Position numbers and translations under genes: made by a program. Below the pieces are notes generated by a model. The model saw only the letters and a list, made by a program, of their open reading frames with translations. It did no database searches and was not told the origin of the DNA. A stretch of 64,000 nt of DNA from Paraburkholderia domus (GTDB lineage: Bacteria; Pseudomonadota; Gammaproteobacteria; Burkholderiales; Burkholderiaceae), in the NCBI RefSeq assembly GCF_905220705.1, contig NZ_CAJNAT010000001.1, positions 1 through 64,000 of the forward strand, written 5' to 3'. Position 1 is the first letter of the stretch; the number at the start of each line of letters is the position of its first letter. Shown here piece after piece: positions 25,090-34,270 of the stretch.

Positions 25090-26361
25090 TCATGAAGACG
25101 CCGCCTGCTTCTCAAACAACTCCCGAAACACCGGATAGATGTCAGCCGCGGTTTCGACCTTCTTCATCGCCATGTGCGGCTGGCTCAGCGCCAACTGTGC
25201 ATATTCGAGCCACAAGTTCTGCTCTTCCGGCGTGACCTGGATATACGCAAAATAGCGCACCTTCTCCAGGATGTCATCCGAAAGTATCTTGCGGCACTTG
25301 GGTGAATCGTCGGTCCAATTGTCGCCGTCAGAAGCCTGAGCGCCGTAAATATTCCATTCAGTCGGCGAATAGCGCTCGTCCATCACCTTCTGCATCAACT
25401 CCAGCGCACTCGACACCACCGTGCCGCCGCTTTCCGTCGAATGAAAGAACGTGTCTTCGTCGACCTCTTCGGCACGGGTATGGTGACGAATGAACACCAC
25501 CTCGATCTTTTCGTAGTTACGCTTGAGGAACAGATACAGCAGGATGAAAAAGCGTTTGGCGAGGTCCTTGCGCTGCTCGTCCATGGAACCGGACACATCC
25601 ATCAGACAGAACATCACCGCCTGGCTCGACGGCGTAGGCTGCTTCACCCGGTTCACATAGCGCAGATCGAACGGATCGATAAACGGAATGCGCCAGATAC
25701 GTCCGCGCAAATGGTGGATTTCTTCTTCGAGCAGTTTGATTTCGTCGCGACGGTCGTCCGGATCGGCCTTCATCACTTCGAGTTGCCGTTCCATCTCGTG
25801 CAACTGATTGACGAGCGGCGCACCGAGCGCGATGCGGCGGCCAAGCGCGCTGCGTAGTGAGCGGACCACGTCGATATTGTTCGGCGTGCCTTCGGCCGCC
25901 CAGCCGGCCCGGATGCTTTTCCACGTGGGCACCGCCATCAGATGGGTTTTGACGAGACGCGGGAGCTCGAGATCGTCGAAGAAATACTGCATGAATTCTT
26001 CGCGGCTAAGCTCGAACACGAAGTCGTCCTGACCCTCGCCCTCGTTGCTGGCCTGGTTGCCCCCGCCTCCGCCGCCGCCCCCTTGCGGGCGCTGGATCTT
26101 GTCGCCGCGGATGTAGTCCGAGTTGCCCGGATGCACCATTTCCCGCTTGCCGCCGGGACCATGCCGGAAAGACGGTTCCGCAATGTCCTTGCGCGGGATG
26201 GTGATGCTCTGGGTGTTCTGAATATCCTTGATGCTGCGATCGCGAACCGCTTCCGAGACGGCGCGACGAATATAGTTCTTAACGCGGCGCAGAAAGCGCT
26301 CGCGGTTTGCAATGCTCTTGTTCTTACCAGCTAACCTGCGGTCGATGATTTGATGAAGCAC
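25090..26361 (-). CDS. yeaH: YeaH/YhbH-family (DUF444) protein with VWA domain
   Basis: A 423-residue protein. The N-terminus (LHQIIDRRLAGKNKSIANRE) is diagnostic for YeaH; a Gly8 run sits near residues 94-101; the C-terminal half is a von Willebrand A fold with the metal site DVSGSMDEQ (about 255-263). In E. coli, YeaG and YeaH act together in nitrogen-starvation survival. The start is GTG 26361 with GGAG seven bases before it, giving a length close to E. coli YeaH (about 427). The stop overlaps a possible spoVR start. Confidence 0.9.
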   Translation of the reverse strand: MLHQIIDRRLAGKNKSIANRERFLRRVKNYIRRAVSEAVRDRSIKDIQNTQSITIPRKDIAEPSFRHGPGGKREMVHPGNSDYIRGDKIQRPQGGGGGGGGNQASNEGEGQDDFVFELSREEFMQYFFDDLELPRLVKTHLMAVPTWKSIRAGWAAEGTPNNIDVVRSLRSALGRRIALGAPLVNQLHEMERQLEVMKADPDDRRDEIKLLEEEIHHLRGRIWRIPFIDPFDLRYVNRVKQPTPSSQAVMFCLMDVSGSMDEQRKDLAKRFFILLYLFLKRNYEKIEVVFIRHHTRAEEVDEDTFFHSTESGGTVVSSALELMQKVMDERYSPTEWNIYGAQASDGDNWTDDSPKCRKILSDDILEKVRYFAYIQVTPEEQNLWLEYAQLALSQPHMAMKKVETAADIYPVFRELFEKQAASS

Positions 26362-26475
26362 GCCCGGTCTCCAGCTGTAATTTCGGCTGCGCGAGACGCA
26401 CGTTGCATAGGCATGTTTGCACACTCATCTCTGCAAACGCAACGCTATGTCCATGCAACTCGCGCCTCGCAAGGT

Positions 26476-26500
26476 GCCCGCGCGGCCGGACCGCGCGGGC
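26476..26500. other. Intercistronic stem-loop between prkA and yeaH
   Basis: GCCCGCGCGG (26476-26485) pairs with CCGCGCGGGC (26491-26500), a perfect 10-bp GC stem with a 5-base loop and no U tract. It starts about 16 bases after the prkA stop, so it can block 3' decay and raise prkA mRNA over yeaH-spoVR. Confidence 0.6.
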
Positions 26501-26515
26501 GGCACGCAGTGCGTA

Positions 26516-28438
26516 TCATGACGACTTGCGCACGCGCAGATACCAGTCACACAGCAAGCGCACCTGCTTCGGCGTATAGCCCTTCGTCACCATCCGGTTG
26601 ACGAAGTCTTCGTGCTTGCGTTGCTCTTCCGCCGAACCCTTGGCGTTGAACGAGATCACCGGCAGCAGTTCCTCCGTGTTCGAGAACATCTTCTTTTCGA
26701 TCACGACGCGCAGCTTCTCGTAGCTGATCCAGGCAGGATTTTTCCCCGCATTGGCAGCACGCGCACGCAGCACGAAGTTGACGATCTCGTTGCGGAAGTC
26801 CTTCGGGTTGCTAATGCCCGCAGGTTTCTCGATCTTCTCCAGTTCGGCATTCAATGCCGCGCGGTCGAAACTCTCGCCGGTGTCGTGGTCGCGGAACTCC
26901 TGATCCTGAATCCAGAAATCCGCATACGTCACGTAGCGATCGAAAATATTCTGACCGTACTCGGAATACGACTCCAGATACGCGGTCTGAATCTCCTTGC
27001 CGATGAACTCGGCATAGCGCGACGCCAGCACGTCCTTGATGAAGGACAGATACTTCTGCTCGGTTTCCGGTGGGAACTGCTCGCGCTCGATCTGCTGTTC
27101 GAGCACGTACATCAAGTGCACCGGATTCGCCGCGACTTCAGTCGAATCGAAGTTGAATACACGCGACAGGATCTTGAACGCGAAGCGGGTCGACACGCCG
27201 GTCATCCCTTCATCCACGCCCGCGAAGTCGCGGTACTCCTGATACGACTTGGCCTTCGGATCGGTGTCCTTGAGATTCTCGCCGTCGTACACCTGCATCT
27301 TCGAAAAGAGGCTGGAGTTTTCCGGCTCCTGCAAGCGCGTGAGCACCGACATCTGGGCCATCATCTTCAGCGTACCTGGCGCGCATATCGCATTGGCCAG
27401 CGACGAATTGCGCAGCAGCTTCTCGTAGATCTTGACCTCTTCGCCGTAGCGCAGGCAGTACGGCACCTTCACCACGAAGATCCGGTCGAGCAGTGCTTCG
27501 TTGTTGCGATTGTTGCGGAACGCCTTCCATTCCGACTCGTTCGAGTGGGCGAGGATCACGCCGTCGAACGGAATCGCACCGAACCCTTCCGTGCCCTTGA
27601 AGTTGCCTTCCTGAGTCGCGGTAAGCAGCGGGTGCAAGACCTTGATCGGCGCCTTGAACATTTCGACGAACTCGAGCAAGCCCTGATTCGCGAGGCACAG
27701 GCCACCGGAGTAGCTGTATGCGTCCGCATCGTCTTGTGCGTACTGTTCGAGCTTGCGGATGTCGACCTTGCCGACCAGCGACGAAATGTCCTGATTGTTT
27801 TCGTCACCCGGTTCGGTCTTGGCGATACCGATCTGACGAAGGATCGACGGATAGCGGCGCACCACGCGAAACTTGCGGATGTCGCCGTTGTATTCGTGCA
27901 GGCGCTTGACCGCCCACGGGCTAAGAATGTTTTTCAGGTAGCGGCGTGGAATACCGTACTGCTCTTCGAGGATCGGACCGTCCTCGTCGTAATCGAACAG
28001 ACCGAGAGGCGACTCATTCACGGGCGAGCCCTTGATCGAGTAGAACGGCACGCGTTCCATGAGTTGCTTCAGACGTTCCGCGATCGACGATTTACCGCCG
28101 CCGACCGGCCCTAATAGATACAGAATCTGCTTTCTTTCTTCGAGCCCCTGGGCCGAGTGCCGGAAGTATGCGACCACCTGCTCGATCACATCTTCCATTC
28201 CGTAGAACTCACGGAATGCGGGGTATACCTTGATGACCTTGTTCGCGAAGATGCGCGACATGCGCGGATCGTTGCGAGTGTCGATCTGTTCTGGTTCACC
28301 GATTGCCGTCAACATGCGTTCGCCGGCCGTGGCGTACGCGGCGGGATTGTCTTTGCAGAGCGCGAGATACTCCTCGAGCGAGAGTTCATCTTCTCGCGTT
28401 TTCTCGAAGCGGGTCGCGAAACTGCTGTAGATATCCAT
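26516..28438 (-). CDS. prkA: PrkA/YeaG-family AAA+ serine protein kinase
   Basis: A 640-residue protein with an AAA+ core: Walker A GPVGGGKS at residues 110-117, and the PrkA signature LEYLALCKDN-like N-terminus (LEEYLALCKDNPAAYATAGE). The C-terminal half carries the kinase-like region. PrkA proteins are stress-induced; E. coli YeaG is needed in nitrogen starvation, and Bacillus PrkA acts in sporulation, where protease activity has also been proposed. A perfect GAGGAGG ribosome site precedes the ATG. First gene of the prkA-yeaH-spoVR operon. Confidence 0.93.
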   Translation of the reverse strand: MDIYSSFATRFEKTREDELSLEEYLALCKDNPAAYATAGERMLTAIGEPEQIDTRNDPRMSRIFANKVIKVYPAFREFYGMEDVIEQVVAYFRHSAQGLEERKQILYLLGPVGGGKSSIAERLKQLMERVPFYSIKGSPVNESPLGLFDYDEDGPILEEQYGIPRRYLKNILSPWAVKRLHEYNGDIRKFRVVRRYPSILRQIGIAKTEPGDENNQDISSLVGKVDIRKLEQYAQDDADAYSYSGGLCLANQGLLEFVEMFKAPIKVLHPLLTATQEGNFKGTEGFGAIPFDGVILAHSNESEWKAFRNNRNNEALLDRIFVVKVPYCLRYGEEVKIYEKLLRNSSLANAICAPGTLKMMAQMSVLTRLQEPENSSLFSKMQVYDGENLKDTDPKAKSYQEYRDFAGVDEGMTGVSTRFAFKILSRVFNFDSTEVAANPVHLMYVLEQQIEREQFPPETEQKYLSFIKDVLASRYAEFIGKEIQTAYLESYSEYGQNIFDRYVTYADFWIQDQEFRDHDTGESFDRAALNAELEKIEKPAGISNPKDFRNEIVNFVLRARAANAGKNPAWISYEKLRVVIEKKMFSNTEELLPVISFNAKGSAEEQRKHEDFVNRMVTKGYTPKQVRLLCDWYLRVRKSS

Positions 28439-28463
28439 GCTACCTCCTCGCCGAAGTCTAGAC

Positions 28464-28501
28464 CGATGTCGTGCGCGGCGCGCTATTCGGAAACGACATC
28501 G
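28464..28501. promoter_or_regulatory. 9+9 bp inverted repeat in the prkA upstream region
   Basis: CGATGTCGT (28464-28472) and ACGACATCG (28493-28501) are perfect inverted repeats 20 bp apart, 25-63 bp before the prkA start. This may be a regulator site or a 5'-UTR hairpin. Confidence 0.5.
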
Positions 28502-28810
28502 CTCGAATTCATCCTAAACCCTTTTAAATTTTTTTTCACGAACTACGTTGCGAAAATCGCGCCGTACCCGCCTCCCGACATTCCTCACTTGGAAACACAG
28601 ATTCGCTCACCTACAATTTTGCACTCGCATCACAGCGATTGTGCAGCGATTGCAGACCCACGTTGCTGCCTCTCCACTGCCGCCATGTTCTGGCCGCACC
28701 CTCTGTTCTTCATGCTCCGTTACACGAATCGTCTCGTTCATCGAACGATCTCACTGCTGCACCGGACAGCCTGTCTGCATGCGCACACTTTGTCGCATCA
28801 AGCGCGGACG
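28502..28810. other. Intergenic region upstream of prkA
   Basis: Relatively AT-rich near 28515-28560 (a possible promoter zone for prkA). Overlapping open frames on the plus strand have irregular composition and no ribosome site; I do not call a gene. Confidence 0.35.
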
Positions 28811-29074
28811 TTATGCGTTTTCCTGTACCCCGGCACTTTTTTTATCAACGCGCGGCATCGCCCTTTGGTCTACAGCGGCACACGCTGTGTTACATGTTCG
28901 TTCACCGTGCGGACCTGGGGCACGGTTCACCGGTGCATCATCAAGCGGTTCGTCAACGCACCGGTCGTTTTGTTCCGTGCTATTTCGCCCAGGGTGCATT
29001 GGATCGCCACCCGGTGGATCGCCACCCGGTGGTTCGCCACCCGGTGGTTCGCCACCCGCTGGTTCGCCGCTCAT
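28811..29074 (-). CDS. Doubtful ORF encoding GGEPP/GGDPP repeats
   Basis: An 87-codon frame starting MSGEPAGGEPPGGEPPGGDP. The N-terminal pentapeptides are simply the 15-bp tandem repeat translated; the rest (MHPGRNSTEQNDRC onward) resembles nothing I know. A weak AAGGTCAGG precedes the ATG. Because the repeat is a multiple of three, every frame through it is open, so an open frame is not evidence of coding. Listed only as a possibility. Confidence 0.2.
   Translation of the reverse strand: MSGEPAGGEPPGGEPPGGDPPGGDPMHPGRNSTEQNDRCVDEPLDDAPVNRAPGPHGERTCNTACAAVDQRAMPRVDKKSAGVQENA
29001..29071. repeat. 15-bp tandem repeat, about 4.7 copies
   Basis: Units at 29001, 29016, 29031, 29046 and a partial one at 29061. 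Copies 1 and 2 are identical (GGATCGCCACCCGGT); copies 3 and 4 read GGTTCGCCACCCGGT and GGTTCGCCACCCGCT. A length of 15 keeps reading frames open. Confidence 0.9.
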
Positions 29075-29198
29075 GCCTGACCTTTTGTATTAACCGCGTC
29101 AGCGGCATGGTTAGCCGCACGCATAACTGGATCACGGCAGCGCAATGGACCGCTTCATAGGTGTATACGGCAAAGCGCCCAGTGCGGATGCGCAAATG

Positions 29199-29226
29199 TA
29201 AAACGGCCGCCCGTGGGCAGCCGTTT
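29199..29226 (-). terminator. Intrinsic terminator of the hydratase gene
   Basis: AAACGGC/GCCGTTT with inner GCCC/GGGC; the minus-strand transcript ends in UUUUA. About 75 bases after the hydratase stop; it could also work on the plus strand. Confidence 0.7.
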
Positions 29227-29299
29227 GCTTGAAGCTTCGTAATGGACCGTTACAGGTGGACGGTTACAACCGAACCGTTACAAGTACACGGTGACATGC

Positions 29300-30061
29300 T
29301 CAGGTCAGTTCAATCTCCACTTCCCCGAGACCGTCGATGTGGCCGCGTACGATGCCCGGTTTGTCCACATTGTGCGCACCGACATACGAACCGGTGGTGA
29401 GCGTCCATTCCGGCTCGATGGTGATGCCCATGGCCGCACAATGGTTGACGAACCACACAAGCAGTTCACGCGGATCGCCGGCCGGATTACCGGTGGCTTC
29501 CGGCACCAGCGAGTTGCCGTCGAAACTCAGCTCCAGTTCGGGCGATACGAAATCGAAGCTGCGCGCAAAGCCGGCATAGGCAACCGGATGACCCGTGATC
29601 AATGCACCGTTGTTCTGTGCGTCGGCCAGTTGCGCGAGCGGCGCGACATTGGGCCATCCGGCAAAACGGCTATCGACGATCTCGATGGTCGGCAGCACGA
29701 CGCCGACCTTCGAGAGCACCTCGTCGCGCGCATAGGCCCGGCCGCGCGGTTCGATCGCCTCGGCAAAACGAAAGGCGATCTCCAGCTCCACCAGCACGCG
29801 GAAGAAGCCGGAATAGGCCACCCGCGCGGGCGACGGCAGCACCAGCGAAGCCGGAATCGGCGCGCCCGCGGCGGCCGCGCCCGGCGCTCTGGCACCGATC
29901 TTCCACGCTCCCGTCGAGTCGCCGAGGCCCGAGATGACAGCCTGCTGGATCGCATACGCGGTTGCCGCGTCGGGCGGCAGGCTGTCGGGTGGGGGCGCAT
30001 CGATAGGGCGATGCTGCCGGCGGGCTTCGACGAGGCGGTGCGCGAGGTCGTATGGCGTCAT
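29300..30061 (-). CDS. 2-keto-4-pentenoate hydratase family protein
   Basis: A 253-residue enzyme of the MhpD/fumarylacetoacetate-hydrolase-related family. AYAIQQAVISGLGDS and WKIGARAP in the N-terminal half, and VELEIAFRFAE with the metal-binding acidic residues, are typical. Family members hydrate 2-hydroxypenta-2,4-dienoates in aromatic meta-cleavage pathways, but no other catabolic genes are beside it, so the true substrate is unclear. Monocistronic with its own terminator. Confidence 0.82.
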   Translation of the reverse strand: MTPYDLAHRLVEARRQHRPIDAPPPDSLPPDAATAYAIQQAVISGLGDSTGAWKIGARAPGAAAAGAPIPASLVLPSPARVAYSGFFRVLVELEIAFRFAEAIEPRGRAYARDEVLSKVGVVLPTIEIVDSRFAGWPNVAPLAQLADAQNNGALITGHPVAYAGFARSFDFVSPELELSFDGNSLVPEATGNPAGDPRELLVWFVNHCAAMGITIEPEWTLTTGSYVGAHNVDKPGIVRGHIDGLGEVEIELT

Positions 30062-30500
30062 GTCGGTCCTTTATGGCTGGCGCTTGAGCGGTAGGTTGCC
30101 GCGCTGAGTTGCAGCTGTTGAAGATAGCGGGCTCACGGTCCGCGCGCTGACTGCCTGATGCGGCGATGTGAGCGATGCAAGCCGTAGTCGCGCCCGTCAA
30201 TGTACCGGATCATGGCGCTCGCCAGGGAATGGACAACGCTCGTGAACGTTACTTAGTCCGCAAACCATGAAAAAAGACCGCGGTTGCATACGCAATCGCG
30301 GTCTTTGTCGTCATGCGGCCGATCCGCATCCGCACGAGCGTGGCGCTGTCGGATGCATCACCGGGAACGAATGTTGCGTCGTGGTGGCCGGTGTCATGAC
30401 CGGTCGCAGGCCCTGGCGTCGCGTTCAAAACGCGGCGCTGACGCTGCACGTCCGTGCAAGATGCTGTGCGCCCCGTCCAGCGCGGGTCGCACCTTTCCGA
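30062..30500. other. Intergenic region between the hydratase and second chemoreceptor genes
   Basis: About 440 bp. It holds the terminator at 30270-30306 and otherwise nothing I can support as a gene. The stretch 30307-30500 would be an unusually long 3' UTR of the chemoreceptor mRNA. Confidence 0.4.
30270..30306 (-). terminator. Intrinsic terminator downstream of the second chemoreceptor
   Basis: AAAGACCGCG (30273-30282) and CGCGGTCTTT (30297-30306), with inner TTGC/GCAA; the minus-strand transcript ends in U6. It lies about 195 bases after the chemoreceptor stop. Confidence 0.75.
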
Positions 30501-32261
30501 TCAGAAGGTTTCCCAATCCTGATCGCTGCCCGTGCTTGCCGTTGCTTTGGCCGGCGTTCTCGTCGGCGCGGCGACAGCTGGCGCCGCCGCAGGTGCAGCA
30601 GGAGCCTTGGCGACCGTCGCGGGCTGCGCGCCGGCTTGTGACACTTTACGTGCAGCCATCGGGCGAACCGGTGCGGCCGCGCGCTTCGGTGCCGGGCTTA
30701 CTGGCGCCTTGAAGCCGCTTTCTTCGAGCTGGAATACCGCGACCGCGGTACGCAGCTTGCCCGCCTGATCTTCGAGTGAAGACGCTGCCGCGGCCGCTTC
30801 TTCCACCAGCGCGGCATTTTGCTGCGTGACTTCGTCCATCTGCGTGACGGCGCGTGCCACCTGGTCGATGCCACTGCTTTGCTCTTCCGAGGCCGCCGCG
30901 ATCTCACCCATGATGTCGGTCACGCGCTGCACCGCACCGATGATCTCGGTCATCGTACGGCCGGCTTCGTCGACCAGCGCCGAGCCTGACTGCACGCGCT
31001 CCACCGAGGTGTCGATCAGTTCCTTGATTTCCTTGGCCGCCGCCGACGAACGCTGCGCGAGGCTGCGCACTTCGCCTGCCACCACCGCGAACCCGCGCCC
31101 TTCTTCGCCGGCTCGCGCCGCTTCCACGGCCGCATTCAGGGCCAGGATGTTGGTCTGGAACGCAATCCCCTCGATGATCGAGATGATGTCGGCAATCTTC
31201 GCCGAGCTCTGATTGATGTCACCCATCGTGCCGACCACCTGGCTGACGACCGCACTGCCCTTGTTGGCGATCTCCGACGCATTGGCCGCGAGCGAACTCG
31301 CCTGGCGGGCGTTGTCGGCATTCTGCTTGACCGTGCCGGTCAGCTCTTCCATGCTCGACGCAGTTTCCTGCAGTGCCGACGCCTGCTCTTCCGTCCGCGA
31401 GGACAAATCGATATTGCCAGCCGCGATCTGGCGCGTGGCGGTCGCGATCGATTCACTTCCGCTGCGCACCGTACGCACCGTTTCGGTGAGACTGCGCTGC
31501 ATCTTGGAGATGCCGTCGAGCAATTGCCCCATTTCGTCGCGCGAGGTGACCACGACCGGGCGGCGCAGATCGCCTGCGGAGATCGCGTCGAAATGACCGA
31601 GGGCGGCGTCGAGCGGGCGGCCAATCGCGCGGCTGAGCGTCAGGTAGGACATGACGGCGGCAAGCACGCCGACCAGCAGTGCACCGGCGCTCACCATGCG
31701 GAACACTTCGAAGCTGCTTTGCGCGGAATCGTAACCCTGCTTGGCCGATACGAACTGGAACTTGCGCAGCGCGTCGTCGGAGGTGGCGAGATCGTTGTAC
31801 GTCGCCTGCAGGCGCTTGGCGTTGTCGACGACCTTAGTCTGGTCGTTGGCCGCAATAGTTGCCGAGAACTGGTCCAATTGCTGATGCAGCGCGTCACGTT
31901 TGGCGACAACGTCCTGCGCGAGGCGGTCTTCTTCAGCGTCGCGCGGCAGGTCCATATACTTTTTCCACCACGTGTCGGACGTGGCGCGCATCAAACGCGC
32001 ACGCTCGATCACCGACGCCGCATCCGGCGTGCCGACCATGAACGCGGCCCGGTCGAGCGCCAGCCGCTCGCGCGCTGCATACAGCTCGGCGTTGCCGATG
32101 TCGACCGCGCTCGGCATGGCATTGGTGAAAGTGTCCTGGTAAGCGTCGTTCGAACGGCTCATGCCGAACAAACCGAAAACGCCAATGGCGACTAGCAACG
32201 CGGCGAGAAAAGCCATCGTGAGGCCAATCCGCGCCTTGATCGTGATGCCTTTGTTCAACAT
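30501..32261 (-). CDS. Methyl-accepting chemotaxis protein with C-terminal CheR/CheB tether
   Basis: A 586-residue receptor with TM1 near residues 10-32, a four-helix-bundle periplasmic domain, TM2 near 190-212, HAMP, and the signalling hairpin [20 protein letters not shown]. After the MA domain comes an Ala/Pro-rich linker of about 60 residues ending in DWETF, a match to the NWETF-type pentapeptide that recruits the adaptation enzymes. ATG 32261 has AGGA seven bases upstream and starts the [15 protein letters not shown] signal-anchor. It is paralogous to the receptor at 10471, which lacks the tether. Confidence 0.92.
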   Translation of the reverse strand: MLNKGITIKARIGLTMAFLAALLVAIGVFGLFGMSRSNDAYQDTFTNAMPSAVDIGNAELYAARERLALDRAAFMVGTPDAASVIERARLMRATSDTWWKKYMDLPRDAEEDRLAQDVVAKRDALHQQLDQFSATIAANDQTKVVDNAKRLQATYNDLATSDDALRKFQFVSAKQGYDSAQSSFEVFRMVSAGALLVGVLAAVMSYLTLSRAIGRPLDAALGHFDAISAGDLRRPVVVTSRDEMGQLLDGISKMQRSLTETVRTVRSGSESIATATRQIAAGNIDLSSRTEEQASALQETASSMEELTGTVKQNADNARQASSLAANASEIANKGSAVVSQVVGTMGDINQSSAKIADIISIIEGIAFQTNILALNAAVEAARAGEEGRGFAVVAGEVRSLAQRSSAAAKEIKELIDTSVERVQSGSALVDEAGRTMTEIIGAVQRVTDIMGEIAAASEEQSSGIDQVARAVTQMDEVTQQNAALVEEAAAAASSLEDQAGKLRTAVAVFQLEESGFKAPVSPAPKRAAAPVRPMAARKVSQAGAQPATVAKAPAAPAAAPAVAAPTRTPAKATASTGSDQDWETF

Positions 32262-32697
32262 GCTTGTTCCTGTACTTAGCAAATGAGAGGCTGCGTGCGC
32301 AGCGCGGAGTAACGTGTGGCGTCTGCGTACATGGCGCTATTTGGTGCCGCGCTCTAATACTCTCGTTTACGGCATTCGATCTGCATACTTGAAGGATTTA
32401 TATGGTAGGAAGAAAGACGTTGTAAGCAATTGGAAGGAATTACAAACCACTAACAGCGTGTGCCCATGCGAAGGTCATGCAGCATTTCTGGCGCACAGGG
32501 AATGGAATTTGAACGACCCCGGAGGTAACCCGAGGACGTAAAAGACAGGCTCAAGCGGAAGGATCGGCTGGCGGGAAGGCGCCGACGCGCTGAGGTGCGC
32601 TGCCACTCGACTTTGAGGAAGCGCAGAAGTTTGGACGTAGTACGGAAGGCCGGACGCGAAGCCTTTCGGCCCGCGCCCGGCAACGCGATGCGTGATA
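32262..32697. other. Intergenic region upstream of the chemoreceptor
   Basis: About 435 bp between the LacI-type regulator's stop and the chemoreceptor start. I see no clear flagellar-class promoter, RNA gene or coding frame. The part at 32340-32450 is AT-rich and probably contains the promoter. Confidence 0.35.
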
Positions 32698-33738
32698 TCA
32701 GGCGGCCAGATCGCACCGGGCCGCGCCGGCCCAGGTCGCGGTAGATTCGCGCACGATCAGGCGCGGCGACACGACACGCCGACGCCCCAGCGCGCGCGGG
32801 CTACCCGACGAAGTCCCGGCGATGCGCTCGATCAACGTCTGCGCAGCCATATCGCCGAGCGCGCGGACCGACTGCCCCACGGTCGAGAGCGACGGATAAG
32901 TGAATCGCCCCAGTTCGATATCGTCGAAACCGATGATCGAACAATCGCGCGGCACGCTGATGTTGCGCTCCGCCGCGGCGCGCAGGGCGCCGATGCCCAT
33001 CATGTCGTTGCCGGCAAAAATCGCCGTCGGCTTCACGGTGTCGAACAGCTGTCCGGCCGCGCGATGTCCGCCCGTTCCCGAAAAATCGCTTTCGACAATC
33101 GCCCCGGCCGGAATCTCGATACCGCGCTCCGTCATCGCGCGGATGAAGCCGTGCACCCGCATGGCGCTCACCGCCGTCTTCACGGGCCCGGTGATGCAGC
33201 CGATCCGCACGTGCCCCAGTTCGAGCAAATGACGTGTTGCGAGATAGCCGCCCTTCTCGTGGTCGATCTGCACCAGATCCGCGTTCACGCCTTCGATATT
33301 ACGGTCCACGACGACCAGCGGCTCGCGGGCATCGGCAAGCGTCTGCGCCAGCACCGCGTCGTCGCCGGCAGAGGCGACGATCAGTCCGTCGATCCGCTTT
33401 TCCTGCAGCACGCGCAGATAATTACGCTGCTTGGCCGGATCGTCGTCGGAATTGCAGAAGAACAGGCAGTAGCCGTTGCGCGAGCAACCATCCTCGATAC
33501 CGCGTGCCAGCTCTGCGAAATACGGGTTCGAGCTGTTCGGCACCACCAGACCGATCGTCGCGGTCGCCCGCGCCTTGAGCGAGCGGGCCACCGCCGACGG
33601 TACATAGTGAAGCTCACGGATCGCGTGTTCGACCTTCGCGCGCACGTCGGCCGACACCGGCCGTGAGTTGTTCACCACGTGCGATACCGTCGTGAACGAT
33701 ACGCCCGCCACGGCCGCTACATCCTTGATCGTCGCCAT
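32698..33738 (-). CDS. LacI-family regulator of the (decayed) ribose-type operon
   Basis: A 346-residue repressor: helix-turn-helix MATIKDVAAVAGVSFTTVSH at the N-terminus, hinge, then a periplasmic-binding-like sensor domain. It is the last gene of the binding protein-permease remnant-regulator block, the place RbsR occupies in related genomes. AGGAGAG precedes ATG 33738; an upstream in-frame extension to 33897 is junk-like. A perfect CAAACGTTTG operator before the binding-protein gene is its likely target. Intact despite decay of the transporter. Confidence 0.85.
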   Translation of the reverse strand: MATIKDVAAVAGVSFTTVSHVVNNSRPVSADVRAKVEHAIRELHYVPSAVARSLKARATATIGLVVPNSSNPYFAELARGIEDGCSRNGYCLFFCNSDDDPAKQRNYLRVLQEKRIDGLIVASAGDDAVLAQTLADAREPLVVVDRNIEGVNADLVQIDHEKGGYLATRHLLELGHVRIGCITGPVKTAVSAMRVHGFIRAMTERGIEIPAGAIVESDFSGTGGHRAAGQLFDTVKPTAIFAGNDMMGIGALRAAAERNISVPRDCSIIGFDDIELGRFTYPSLSTVGQSVRALGDMAAQTLIERIAGTSSGSPRALGRRRVVSPRLIVRESTATWAGAARCDLAA

Positions 33739-33909
33739 ATCCTGTTGCTCTCCTGCCTGTTGTTCCCGCCGGCCACGCCACCTGGCGACCCACCGGACGT
33801 CTTCATCGAAGACAGACCAAACCCATGAATACTTACGCCTTACCGCTTTACCTGCTTCGACTGCTTCGACTGCTCCCGACACGCCGGGTGCCGACAACCG
33901 GCGCCGCCA

Positions 33910-34270
33910 TCATGCGCGTTTGCGGCGGCTGCGATAGGTATCCAGCACCACCGCCACCACGATCACCGCGATGATCAGCACGAAGGTCATGCCCACCGAC
34001 ATCACCACCAGATCGGGGATCTGATTGGCGATCGTGCTGAACATGTCATACGTCAGAAAGTGCGAGCTCAGCAGCGAGAACAGCACGATCATCGCCAGCA
34101 ACGCACCGGCGAGGCCCAGGTAGTTCGAAAAGCCGAGCCGCGTGCCGGCCGGCTTGCCACTTGCCACTTGCCAGCGGCGCGGACGGGTCGGCCGGCGGCG
34201 TGACCGTCGCCCCTGTCTGCGCTGGGTCTGGCTTGCCACTCGATGCGTCCCGCACCGATTGATCGGTCAT
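33910..34270 (-). pseudogene. rbsC: Ribose-type ABC permease remnant (frameshift plus internal deletion)
   Basis: The frame opens at ATG 34270 (GGGAG seven bases before) as MTDQSVRDASSGKPDPAQTG, then loses frame at three tandem copies of CTTGCCA (34153-34173). Removing one 7-bp copy restores PLASGKPAGTRLGFSNYLG, the normal N-terminus. The protein then proceeds through TM1-TM2 (YLGLAGALLAMIVLFSLLSS, MSVGMTFVLII) but jumps directly to the C-terminal end VIVVAVVLDTYRSRRKRA. About 200 or more central residues, including the glycine-rich permease core, are missing, in frame. It cannot form a working channel. Two independent lesions support pseudogene status. Confidence 0.85.
34153..34173. repeat. 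Three tandem copies of a 7-bp repeat inside the rbsC remnant
   Basis: CTTGCCA is repeated three times without a mismatch. Two copies would keep the permease frame; three break it. A 7-bp unit changes frame with every copy gained or lost. Confidence 0.9.

Noticed and set aside
26612..28114. 500-codon plus-strand frame opposite prkA
   Set aside because: Antisense shadow; no ribosome site and composition typical of such shadows.
29001..29071. Possible CRISPR
   Set aside because: The units are contiguous with no spacers and no cas gene is present.
28157..29160. Several overlapping plus-strand frames from inside prkA to the 15-bp repeat
   Set aside because: They overlap each other in different frames, none has a ribosome site or recognisable protein, and the repeat keeps all frames open.
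30249..30449. 66-codon minus-strand frame after the second chemoreceptor
   Set aside because: It includes the intrinsic terminator and has no ribosome site.
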